A stretch of 64,000 nucleotides of DNA from Dehalococcoidia bacterium UBA1328 (GTDB lineage: Bacteria; Chloroflexota; Dehalococcoidia; Lucifugimonadales; Lucifugimonadaceae): NCBI GenBank assembly GCA_002306815.1, contig DBTA01000036.1:1-64000 (forward strand), written 5' to 3'. The translations under genes were made by a program, and so were the position numbers. Below are positions 55,231 through 63,416 of the stretch, in pieces. The number at the start of each line of letters is the position of its first letter. The first letter of the stretch is position 1. A model generated the notes under the pieces. The model searched no databases, was not told the DNA's origin, and saw only the letters and a program-made list of their open reading frames with translations.

Positions 55231-56406
55231 TTGCGCTTCGACTTCACCACTGAAGAAAAAGAATTCAAAAACCAACTCAGTTCTTTCCTCGATGAAGCGC
55301 TCCCTGAAGACTGGCATGGGCCCGCCGACGAATCGCGCGATGATCACTGGGCACTAAATCAGCAAATCAAAAGAGGTCTTGCTGAACGCGGCTGGCTCGT
55401 AATGAGCTGGCCAAAAGAGTACGGTGGCGCTGACTCGTCGCCAATGATGAACACCATCTTTGCCGAACAGATGGCGTATCGCCGAGCTCCGGGCCACGAT
55501 CGCTTCGGAACCAGAATGTTCGGTCCGACGCTAATGCGGTTTGGTACCGAAGAACAGCGTAAAAAATATCTCGGATCAATAGCTCGTGGCGAAATTCAGT
55601 GGTGTCAGGGCTATTCAGAACCCAACTCCGGTTCCGATCTCGCTTCGTTGCAAACTCGAGCTATCGACAAAGGCGACTATTTCGAAGTTACAGGCGCAAA
55701 AATCTGGACGTCGCTAGCTCACCGCGCCGACATGATGTTCATGCTGGTTCGAACTGACCTTGATGCAACACCTCACAAGGGAATCAGCTTGCTCATGGTC
55801 GATATGAAAGCACCGGGCGTCGAAGTAAACCCGATCATCAACATGGCGGGAGTTCACAGCTTCAACCAGGTCGTATTCGATCAAGTCAAAGTTCCGAAGG
55901 AAAACCTTATTGGCGACATGAACGACGGCTGGCGAGCGGGAATGACAGTCCTGAATTTCGAGCGTTCCGGAATCGACTACGCAGCATGGGCACGGGCAGC
56001 TCTCGAAGAACTGATCGACTACGTGAAAAGTGAAGACTCAGAAGTAAATTCCCTGAAGTCAGATCCCACGGTCGGCAGAAAGCTCGCTGAGCTCCAAGTG
56101 GAAGTCGAAGCAGCGCGACTCATGTGCTACGACGTTTCGTATCGACAGGGCAAAGGTGAAATTCCCTCGTCCGAAGCATCCATGAGCAAGGTTGTCGCCA
56201 CGGAGACGTACATAAAGGTACTCGATTATGGTCTCGAACTGCTCGGTATGTACGGCGTGCTCGAACCTGGGTCGAATCAGGCAGAGCTTCAAGGCAGGTT
56301 CTTCAAACTCCGAATGTTCTACACATCGGGACCAATTCTTGCTGGCACGAACGAGATTCAAAAGAACATCATTGCTCAACGCGGACTTGGGCTGCCCAGA
56401 AAATAG
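55231..56406 (+). CDS. Acyl-CoA dehydrogenase (large partner)
   Basis: FAD enzyme introducing a double bond in acyl-CoA thioesters. The 391-residue chain has WCQGYSEPNSGSDLASLQT and ITGAKIWTS-type FAD contacts (VTGAKIWTSLAH), VKVPKENLIGDMNDGW and a C-terminal GTNEIQKNIIAQRGLGLPRK. The start is TTG at 55231 with GGCGGAG upstream. It is followed after 20 bases by a second, shorter member (371 residues). The pair resembles heteromeric dehydrogenases of the FadE26-27 kind known from actinobacterial steroid catabolism; substrate unknown. Confidence 0.92.
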   Translation: MRFDFTTEEKEFKNQLSSFLDEALPEDWHGPADESRDDHWALNQQIKRGLAERGWLVMSWPKEYGGADSSPMMNTIFAEQMAYRRAPGHDRFGTRMFGPTLMRFGTEEQRKKYLGSIARGEIQWCQGYSEPNSGSDLASLQTRAIDKGDYFEVTGAKIWTSLAHRADMMFMLVRTDLDATPHKGISLLMVDMKAPGVEVNPIINMAGVHSFNQVVFDQVKVPKENLIGDMNDGWRAGMTVLNFERSGIDYAAWARAALEELIDYVKSEDSEVNSLKSDPTVGRKLAELQVEVEAARLMCYDVSYRQGKGEIPSSEASMSKVVATETYIKVLDYGLELLGMYGVLEPGSNQAELQGRFFKLRMFYTSGPILAGTNEIQKNIIAQRGLGLPRK

Positions 56407-56426
56407 TGGCTGATTGGTAACCAGAC

Positions 56427-57542
56427 TTGGACTTCGGACTAACAGAAACTCAAGAACTAATTCGATCCTCAGCGCGCGAATTTCTTGAGCAAAACTCGTC
56501 TCCCGAAGTAGTTAGGGTGATTGCCAGTGGTGATGACGAGGCAATATCCACACTATGGAAATCCGTTGTCGATCTCGGCTGGTCTTCTCTGACTGTTTCC
56601 GAAGAACACAGCGGAGCTGGTCTTACCTTTAGTGACCTCGCCGTTCTCCTTGAGGAGTTAGGAGCGCACCTGGCACCAACTCCTCTAGTCGAATCGTCAA
56701 TCTCAGTATGGATCATCGAGAGATACGGATCTGACTCGCTCAAATCCGAACTGCTCCCGCAAATCTCATCTGGAGAAATTCTTGTCACCCCGGCAATAGT
56801 CGAACGAGATGCCTCGTGGGATCCAGAATCAACACGAGTTGCGGCGACGCAGTCGGATTCGAGCCTCATCGTGTCTGGAGAAAAACGGTTCGTCGCATTC
56901 GGAGAACGGGCAACTCACGCTCTAACCCTGGTCCGAATCTACGACCAACCCGCCCTTGCCGTTATTCCGATATGGCAAGCGGAAAACGTCGAAAAAACTC
57001 CACTCGATCACGCCTCTGGAGTTCCGGTCTGTTCACTTAGCTTCAATGAATTTGAAGTTGGCCAAAGCAACGTTCTGGCAACTGGAAACACTGCGATCGA
57101 AGCCGCTAAAGAACTTATCGCAGTAGGAAGCGTGGCTCGATCAGCGCAACTCGCCGGACTCGGCAGAGCTGTTGTCAATGCCACAGTTGACTACACCGCT
57201 AATCGAGAACAGTTCGGCAGGGCTGTCGGTTCTTTTCAGGCAATTCAGCACCATCTTGCAGAAATGGCTATCGCATCTAAGCAAGTAAACCATCTGGTTC
57301 ACGTCGCTGCACGGAGTTTTTCACGCGATGGTTATTCGATTGAGGCGGCTGCCCGAGCAAAAATTGCAGCAAGCGACAAGATTTCGCAGGTTTGCTGGAC
57401 AGCTCATCAGTGTCACGGCGCTATAGGTTTCACATGGGAACACAACTTGCACCTCTATACTCGCAGGGCACTAGCCTGGAAAACTGACTACGGCGATTCA
57501 GCATTCCACCAGTCGATTCTGGCGGAAGCGTTGGGTTTGTAA
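56427..57542 (+). CDS. Acyl-CoA dehydrogenase (small partner)
   Basis: 371-residue family member starting with TTG (MDFGLTETQELIRSSAREFL). The N-terminal and C-terminal helical domains are kept (LGRAVVNATVDYTANREQFGRAVGSFQAIQHHLAEM; CWTAHQCHGAIGFTWEHNLHL). The central FAD-contact loop of the large partner (SEPNSGSD) is replaced by TPAIVERDASW, so cofactor binding may be shared. This is the beta-subunit pattern of heteromeric dehydrogenases. It lies 20 bases after the large partner and 11 before the HIT gene. Confidence 0.9.
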   Translation: MDFGLTETQELIRSSAREFLEQNSSPEVVRVIASGDDEAISTLWKSVVDLGWSSLTVSEEHSGAGLTFSDLAVLLEELGAHLAPTPLVESSISVWIIERYGSDSLKSELLPQISSGEILVTPAIVERDASWDPESTRVAATQSDSSLIVSGEKRFVAFGERATHALTLVRIYDQPALAVIPIWQAENVEKTPLDHASGVPVCSLSFNEFEVGQSNVLATGNTAIEAAKELIAVGSVARSAQLAGLGRAVVNATVDYTANREQFGRAVGSFQAIQHHLAEMAIASKQVNHLVHVAARSFSRDGYSIEAAARAKIAASDKISQVCWTAHQCHGAIGFTWEHNLHLYTRRALAWKTDYGDSAFHQSILAEALGL

Positions 57543-57553
57543 GGAAAAATCAT

Positions 57554-57952
57554 ATGTCGTGGTCCGCAGAAGAAGAGCGAAACCAACTCAGGGAACAGGA
57601 CTGCCTGTTTTGCAAAATCGTCCACGGTGAAATGCCATCGACAGAGTTGTATTCAGACGAGCAATGCATGGCGTTCAACGACATAAATCCCGTGGCCAAT
57701 GTTCACGTGCTTATCGTCCCACGAGATCATGTAACCCACCTGACAGCAGCAACCGAGCAGCATGAACAGCTTATGGGACACATGCTCCGAGTTGGTGCCC
57801 GTGTTGCAAAACAAATAGGAATATCTGACAACGGCTACCGTTTGGCGATCAACCAGGGTGTCGATGCTGGACAAATCGTTGACCACCTCCACATTCACGT
57901 TCTAGGTGGCGGACAACTCGACAATCTCGGAACCCCTCGGGGATCAATGTAA
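57554..57952 (+). CDS. HIT-family nucleotide hydrolase/transferase
   Basis: 132-residue HIT protein. The CLFCKIVHGEMPS opening and the catalytic triad H111-x-H113-x-H115 in VDHLHIHVLGGG are diagnostic of the HINT branch, which hydrolyses AMP conjugates. NDINPVANVHVLIVPRDHV is also typical. The ATG at 57554 lies 11 bases after the acyl-CoA dehydrogenase stop, so it is probably in the same operon. Confidence 0.95.
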   Translation: MSWSAEEERNQLREQDCLFCKIVHGEMPSTELYSDEQCMAFNDINPVANVHVLIVPRDHVTHLTAATEQHEQLMGHMLRVGARVAKQIGISDNGYRLAINQGVDAGQIVDHLHIHVLGGGQLDNLGTPRGSM

Positions 57953-57993
57953 AAACTTGCTTCCACAATTCGATCGACTGCATCGCATGAGAG

Positions 57994-59274
57994 TTGAAGT
58001 TCGTGCGATTTGAACTTCCTTCGCTGCTACGCGGCACGAGCTATTCGGCATTCAAGTTCCGTGAATATCGACTTTTCTGGATAGCAGCCGCATTTTCTAA
58101 CATTGGCATGTGGTCGCTAGTCTGGGGGCGATTGTGGCTCATGCGCACGCTTACCGAATCTGAATTGACTCTTGGACTGGTTGCCACAGCGAATCTAGCT
58201 CCGGTGTTGCTTTTCTCAATGTGGGGCGGCGTGCTTGCCGATAGGTTCAACCGGCTCAAGATAGTTCGATTCACTCGCCTGATGTTCGCGTTCGCAACTC
58301 TTGGAACCGGGGTGCTCATTCAGAGTGGATTAGTTCAGCCTTGGCACGTGCTTGTAATCGCCAGTCTCACAGGCACACTGCTTGCCTTCGACATTCCTTC
58401 TCGATCGGCAATGGTTGCGTCAATAGTGCCGAAAGAACACATTGCAGGCGCAATTTCGCTCTATTCGATCGTTTTCGGATCAGCAGCGATCGTAGGACCA
58501 GTCCTGTTCACGCCACTGGTTGGTGCATGGGGGCTCGAAGGATTGTTCTACATAATAGGCGCTTCGTATGTACTTACAGTGGTCACTCTTCTCATGATGA
58601 CTACCGAAGGCCACAAAGTTGAAGCAACCAGCAAAACCGCGCTCGAAGGGTTGATTCAGGGATTCAAATATCTGAGAGAACAGAAAACAATCGCCTCGGT
58701 AATCCTCCTCGGAATCACTCTAGGCATTTTTGGTTCTTCATTCGAAACACTACTACCTGTCTTCACCGAGGAAATATTCTTCGGAGGCGAGGGAGCCTAC
58801 GGACAGCTTCTACTTGGAACCGGGATTGGAGGGCTCACCGCCACCACAGTGATCACGCTTATCGGTCGCAGAGTACGCCCAGCGCTGTACTTGATGATCT
58901 CTGGTGTTGGAGTTGGCGCAATGCAATTGTTATTCGCAAGGGTTGACGTGCTCAACATCGCCATCCTGGTAGCGGGAGTTCTAGGTGGATTCAAAGTAGT
59001 TCTAGGCACCATGAACACCACGGTCGTCCAAACTCTTGTCGAAGAAGAGTTCAGAGGGCGAGTCATGAGCATCAACCAACTCACCTGGGGCGCTTCGGCA
59101 CTGGGAGGGTTACTTATGGGCTATCTCGCCCAACGGTTCGACGCACCAACCGCGATGACTCTTGGCGGCTCAGTCGCCATAGCCGCAACTCTGCTAGTGG
59201 GCAATCGACTCCTTCTCACTTTCGGCCTAGGCACAAAACTAGCGCCCGAAACCGAAAAATCCGTCCAGCCCTGA
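57994..59274 (+). CDS. MFS exporter (EntS/MFS_3-like)
   Basis: 426-residue, 12-helix transporter. The N-terminus FRLFWIAAAFSNIGMWSLVW (here EYRLFWIAAAF) and WGGVLADRFNRLKIVRFTRL after helix 2 match the enterobactin-exporter-like MFS_3 group. ALRG-type loops and LVEEEFRGRVMSINQLTW in the C-terminal half also fit. The start is TTG at 57994 with GAGAG upstream; GTG at 58003 is the alternative. The substrate is unknown. It lies 41 bases after the HIT gene. Confidence 0.92.
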   Translation: MKFVRFELPSLLRGTSYSAFKFREYRLFWIAAAFSNIGMWSLVWGRLWLMRTLTESELTLGLVATANLAPVLLFSMWGGVLADRFNRLKIVRFTRLMFAFATLGTGVLIQSGLVQPWHVLVIASLTGTLLAFDIPSRSAMVASIVPKEHIAGAISLYSIVFGSAAIVGPVLFTPLVGAWGLEGLFYIIGASYVLTVVTLLMMTTEGHKVEATSKTALEGLIQGFKYLREQKTIASVILLGITLGIFGSSFETLLPVFTEEIFFGGEGAYGQLLLGTGIGGLTATTVITLIGRRVRPALYLMISGVGVGAMQLLFARVDVLNIAILVAGVLGGFKVVLGTMNTTVVQTLVEEEFRGRVMSINQLTWGASALGGLLMGYLAQRFDAPTAMTLGGSVAIAATLLVGNRLLLTFGLGTKLAPETEKSVQP

Positions 59275-59447
59275 TCGCCGCCCGGTTGCCTGGGACACGA
59301 AAGTGTCGCATTGAATGAGTTTTCACTTAAATCGCAACAACGAAAATCACGTAAAAATAAGTTGCGAGGAAACCCCTTCGTGGGCATAATGAGCGCTTTC
59401 GATCAGAGGACAAGTTTTACTGTTCCCTATTGGTGATCTGAGTCTCT

Positions 59448-59515
59448 TGTAAAAGCTCAGGCTTTCAGGCTGATATTTCTGTGTTTTCAGCTTGAACTAT
59501 CTGTAAAAACACAGG
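59448..59515 (+). promoter_or_regulatory. Repeats and hairpin before the molybdoenzyme operon
   Basis: Two direct repeats TGTAAAAGCTCAGG (59448-59461) and TGTAAAAACACAGG (59502-59515) differ at two of 14 bases. The second also forms the right arm of a perfect inverted repeat, CTGTGTTTT (59479-59487) with AAAACACAG (59506-59514). The Shine-Dalgarno AAGGAG of the next gene follows directly, so a regulator binding here could control expression. The rest of 59275-59529 has weak stems only (GACAC/GTGTC at 59294-59307; CGCAAC/GTTGCG at 59333-59366). Confidence 0.45.
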
Positions 59516-59529
59516 AAAGGAGAGCGCGC

Positions 59530-60399
59530 TTGCACCCGTTTGCATACGTTGCCCCAAACACGGTAGCTGAAGCAGTAGCCGTATTAGCCGAACACGGTGA
59601 TCGAGCCCGACCGCTGGCAGGCGGTACTGACCTTCTGGTCAAAGCTCGCGCCAACGTCTGGGAGCTTGATGCAGTTGTTGACGTCAAGAACATCCCGGAA
59701 CTCATGTCACTTTCCGTCAACGGTGATGGACTCAGCATTGGCGCAGGCGTGCCTTGCTACCAGGTTTACGAGAATGAAGAGATTCAGGCTCAGTATCCGG
59801 GAATCGTTGACGGAGCATCCATCATTGGTGGAATCCAGGTACAGTCTCGAGCAGGTCTCGGCGGAAACCTTTGTAACGCTGCACCATCCGCAGACGGCAT
59901 CCCGTCCCTAATTGCTTACGGCGCTGTTGCAAAAATCTCAGGATCTAACGGCAACCGGGAAGTTGCTATTGAAGACTTCGCAACTGGCCCGAGCCGCACC
60001 GTTCTAGATAACGATGAGCTTCTGACCAGCATTGAAGTACCAAAGCCTGCTGCAAACTCAGGCGCTGCATACACTCGATTCATCCCACGAAATGAGATGG
60101 ACATCGCTGTAGCTGCTGTAGGCGCATTCGTGCAGCTCGACTCTTCAGGTCAGAACTTCGAATCCGCCCGAATTGCTCTCGCTTCGGTTGGCCCGACGCC
60201 AATCCTCGCAAAGGCAGCTGGCGACAGCCTCGCAGGCAAGCCAGTCAACGACGAGTCGATCGACGCTGCTGCTGCACTCGCTAAAGACGCTGCAACACCT
60301 ATCACCGACATGCGCGGTACGGTCGACCAGCGAAAACACCTCGTAGAAGTATTGACCGGTCGAATGCTCCGACAGGCCGTAGAACGGGCAAGGGGCTAA
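59530..60399 (+). CDS. FAD subunit of a xanthine dehydrogenase-family enzyme (CoxM-like)
   Basis: 289-residue medium subunit that passes electrons from the iron-sulfur subunit to FAD. FAD motifs RPLAGGTDLLVKARA (about 30-44) and GLGGNLCNAAPSADGIP are visible, followed by a C-terminal CO-dehydrogenase-flavoprotein domain (FIPRNEMDIAVAAVGAF). The start is TTG at 59530 with AAGGAGAG in front. It is the first of three co-directional subunits, spaced by 7 and 94 bases. Confidence 0.94.
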   Translation: MHPFAYVAPNTVAEAVAVLAEHGDRARPLAGGTDLLVKARANVWELDAVVDVKNIPELMSLSVNGDGLSIGAGVPCYQVYENEEIQAQYPGIVDGASIIGGIQVQSRAGLGGNLCNAAPSADGIPSLIAYGAVAKISGSNGNREVAIEDFATGPSRTVLDNDELLTSIEVPKPAANSGAAYTRFIPRNEMDIAVAAVGAFVQLDSSGQNFESARIALASVGPTPILAKAAGDSLAGKPVNDESIDAAAALAKDAATPITDMRGTVDQRKHLVEVLTGRMLRQAVERARG

Positions 60400-60406
60400 G
60401 GACATC

Positions 60407-60883
60407 ATGACAACTAACTTCCCAAGCAAGGTTCACATCACAACCACCATCAACGGTCAGCAGCACGAACTGCTCGTACCGGGTTACATGAGCCTTCTCG
60501 ACACACTCCGTGAACTGATCGGACTCACAGGAACGAAAGAAGGCTGTCTCGACGGCAACTGCGGTGCCTGCACGGTTAACGTTGACGGACGAATCGTTGA
60601 CTCCTGCCTCGTTCTGGGTGCAGAGGTCGACGGTAAAGAAGTAAAAACCGTCGAAGGAATGGCAACTCCAGAAGGTCTCCACCCTCTCCAGCAGGCATTC
60701 CTGGAAGAGGCAGCCCTACAGTGCGGAATCTGCACACCTGGCTTCCTCGTAGCAGCAAAGGGATTGCTCGACAACGAGCCGTCGCCGAGTGAAGGTCGAA
60801 TCCGACACTGGCTTGCAGGAAACCTCTGCCGATGCACGGGATACGACAAGATCGTCCGAGCAGTACAGAAGGCAAGCAGCTAA
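60407..60883 (+). CDS. [2Fe-2S] subunit of a xanthine dehydrogenase-family enzyme (CoxS-like)
   Basis: 158-residue small subunit with two [2Fe-2S] clusters. The plant-ferredoxin type cluster uses C47, C52, C55 and C67 (GCLDGNCGACTV...SC). The second uses C106, C109, C141 and C143 (QCGICTPGF, LCRCTGY). It begins with ATG at 60407, seven bases after the FAD subunit ends. It lies between the FAD and the molybdopterin subunit, the usual order. Confidence 0.96.
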   Translation: MTTNFPSKVHITTTINGQQHELLVPGYMSLLDTLRELIGLTGTKEGCLDGNCGACTVNVDGRIVDSCLVLGAEVDGKEVKTVEGMATPEGLHPLQQAFLEEAALQCGICTPGFLVAAKGLLDNEPSPSEGRIRHWLAGNLCRCTGYDKIVRAVQKASS

Positions 60884-60977
60884 GACGAACATTAAGAAAC
60901 CTGTAGTCGATCCAAAAATCAATTACGACTACAGTGTTCCAAGAGTTACTGGTCCGCTGGGCCTGGAGACATAAATC

Positions 60978-63248
60978 ATGGTCGCAACATTTGAGCCAAA
61001 GACTGACTACAGGGTGGTCGGCACTCGCCCAATTAGGCACGACGGATACGACAAGGTAACCGGTCGAGCAATTTACGGCGGAGACATGAAACTTCCTGGA
61101 TTGATCTGGGGAGTCATGGTTCGCAGTCCTCACGCTCACGCCAACATCAAGTCGATCGACACGTCGGCTGCAGAGGCGATGGACGGAGTTTTCGCTGTCA
61201 TTACGGGTGCTGACATGCCGAAGGCTCCTAGCAAGCTCGTCGACCTCGGTGAAGGCAACATCAACTTCAAGTGGGCATCAAACAAACTGATGGCAGCCGA
61301 GAAAGTCCTCTACCGAGGACACCCGGTGGCAGCAGTTGCCGCTGTTGACCGCTACGTTGCCGAAGAAGCAGCTCGAAAAGTTGTTGTTGAATATGAAGTA
61401 CTTCCTTCAGTCACCAACGTTGTCGACGCGCTGAAGCCAGATGCTCCAATCCTCCTCGATGACCTGGTTGGTGACGATCTTGGTGAGGACGTAACTAACA
61501 CCAACATGGCTGCTCACGTTCGCCACGAGTTTGGCGATGTCGAAGGCGCTATGTCATCTGCAGCTCACACCATTGAGCGCGAGTACAACATGCAGATGGT
61601 TCACCAGGGCTACATTGAGCCACACAATGCAACCGCACACTGGGACGAGGAAGACCGAATCAAGGTCTGGACCAGCACGCAGGGTGCATTCCCGGCTCGA
61701 ACGCAGATCGCTGGAATCCTCCAGGTCGATGTGTCACGAGTAAAAGTAACTCCTCTCGAAATCGGTGGTGGTTTTGGTGGAAAAATTCCGGTTTACTTCG
61801 AGCCGATTGCTGCTCTTCTCTCTAAGAAGTCACAGCGACCGGTGAAGATGGTCATGGAACGAACCGCTGTGTTCGAGACCACCGGACCAACTCCTGGTGC
61901 TCGAATGATCATCAAGCTCGGAGCTGACGCCAACGGAAAACTCACCGCAGCTACTGCTGACATTTGGTTCGAAGCCGGCGCCAACCCTGGCGCCTTCATT
62001 GGACCTGCAGCAATGTGTGTCTACGCTCCATACGAGATACAAAACACTCGAATCGACGGATGGGACGTTCTAGTAAATAAGCCAAAGGTTGCTCCTTACC
62101 GAGCCCCAGGTTCACCACAAGTTGCGTTCGCAATGGAATCAGCAGTCGACGAACTATGCGAGCAGGCCGGTTGGGACTCCATGCAGTTCCGAATCGACAA
62201 CGCTTCGAAGGAAGGAACCCGCCGTGGTGACGGTGTGCTCTTCTCGAAGATCGGAATGCAGGAAGTTTTAGACGCTGCCAAGGCATCTGACCACTGGAAC
62301 TCACCGCTTGGTGATGCACCAGAAGGCAAGGTTCGAGGACGCGGTATTGCCAACGGCTACTGGTTCAACATCGGACTCAAGTCTTCTGCAAACCTCGCCG
62401 TAAACGCTGACGGAACAGTGCAGCTAACTGAAGGTTCCACTGACATTGGTGGATCACGAACTTCCATGGCAATGCACGTTGCTGAAGTCCTTGGTCTCGA
62501 CGCCCACGACGTTCGTCCTGTAGTTGGCGACACCGAATCTGTTGGGTTCACCGACGTTACTGGCGGTTCACGAACAACTTATGCAACCGGTTACGCCTGC
62601 TGGCAGGCTGCTAACAACCTAGTTGATGTGCTGAAAGAGCGTGTCGCGATACTCTGGGACATCAAGCCTGAAGACGTCGACTTCAACGATGGCCTGTTCA
62701 GCTCGAAGGCTGAGTCTGCAAAGACAATCGGCTTCAAGGAGCTAGCTGGCAAGCTCGACGACCTTGGCGGCCCGGCTAACTCAACTGGTGCAGTTGACCT
62801 TGAGTCAGCTGGTGACGGTTTCGGCATGCACATTGCTGACGTGGAAATCGATCTCGGCACAGGCAAAACTGATGTAATTCGATACACGGCTATCCAGGAC
62901 GTTGGGACTGCAATTCACCCTTCATACGTCGAAGGTCAGTTGCAGGGTGGATCGGTACAGGGAATCGGTTGGGCGCTAAATGAGGAGTACTTCATGCAGG
63001 ACGACGGCCGAATGGCTAACTCCAGCTTCCTCGACTACCGAATGCCCACCAGTCTTGACCTTCCTCAGATCGATACTGTTCTGGTCGAAGTACCTAATCC
63101 ACTTCATCCTTACGGTGTACGTGGTGTTGGTGAAACACCAATTTGCCCACCAATTCCGGCAATTGCGAACGCAATAAAGGATGCGACAGGCAAGCGTCTT
63201 TACAACACCCCTATGAATCCAGGAAGCATCGTCGAGTCGCTCAAATAG
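60978..63248 (+). CDS. Molybdopterin subunit of a xanthine dehydrogenase-family hydroxylase
   Basis: 756-residue catalytic subunit with Moco. Cofactor contacts are IGGGFGGKIPV near 260, and VAPYRAPGSPQ near 373. The last part has YGVRGVGETPICPP with the general-base Glu. The active-site stretch is PYRAPGSPQ: neither the form I CO dehydrogenase AYxCSFR nor the form II AYRGAGR, so this should not be called CO dehydrogenase. Aldehyde, purine or heterocycle hydroxylation is more likely. It follows the [2Fe-2S] subunit; a second large-subunit paralogue follows 168 bases later. Confidence 0.94.
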   Translation: MVATFEPKTDYRVVGTRPIRHDGYDKVTGRAIYGGDMKLPGLIWGVMVRSPHAHANIKSIDTSAAEAMDGVFAVITGADMPKAPSKLVDLGEGNINFKWASNKLMAAEKVLYRGHPVAAVAAVDRYVAEEAARKVVVEYEVLPSVTNVVDALKPDAPILLDDLVGDDLGEDVTNTNMAAHVRHEFGDVEGAMSSAAHTIEREYNMQMVHQGYIEPHNATAHWDEEDRIKVWTSTQGAFPARTQIAGILQVDVSRVKVTPLEIGGGFGGKIPVYFEPIAALLSKKSQRPVKMVMERTAVFETTGPTPGARMIIKLGADANGKLTAATADIWFEAGANPGAFIGPAAMCVYAPYEIQNTRIDGWDVLVNKPKVAPYRAPGSPQVAFAMESAVDELCEQAGWDSMQFRIDNASKEGTRRGDGVLFSKIGMQEVLDAAKASDHWNSPLGDAPEGKVRGRGIANGYWFNIGLKSSANLAVNADGTVQLTEGSTDIGGSRTSMAMHVAEVLGLDAHDVRPVVGDTESVGFTDVTGGSRTTYATGYACWQAANNLVDVLKERVAILWDIKPEDVDFNDGLFSSKAESAKTIGFKELAGKLDDLGGPANSTGAVDLESAGDGFGMHIADVEIDLGTGKTDVIRYTAIQDVGTAIHPSYVEGQLQGGSVQGIGWALNEEYFMQDDGRMANSSFLDYRMPTSLDLPQIDTVLVEVPNPLHPYGVRGVGETPICPPIPAIANAIKDATGKRLYNTPMNPGSIVESLK

Positions 63249-63416
63249 GACAAACCAAACGACTTTATTCGGTACGAACTAAATACTTGCGAAATCAGGT
63301 GGTTGGAAGTTGATTTATCAGGCTTCCGGCCGACTTGTTTCTTCTTAGATCTGTTATCGACTCAATAATCAGACCCCTAACACCCACTTCTCAGGGAGAC
63401 CCATAGAGGAAAATGA

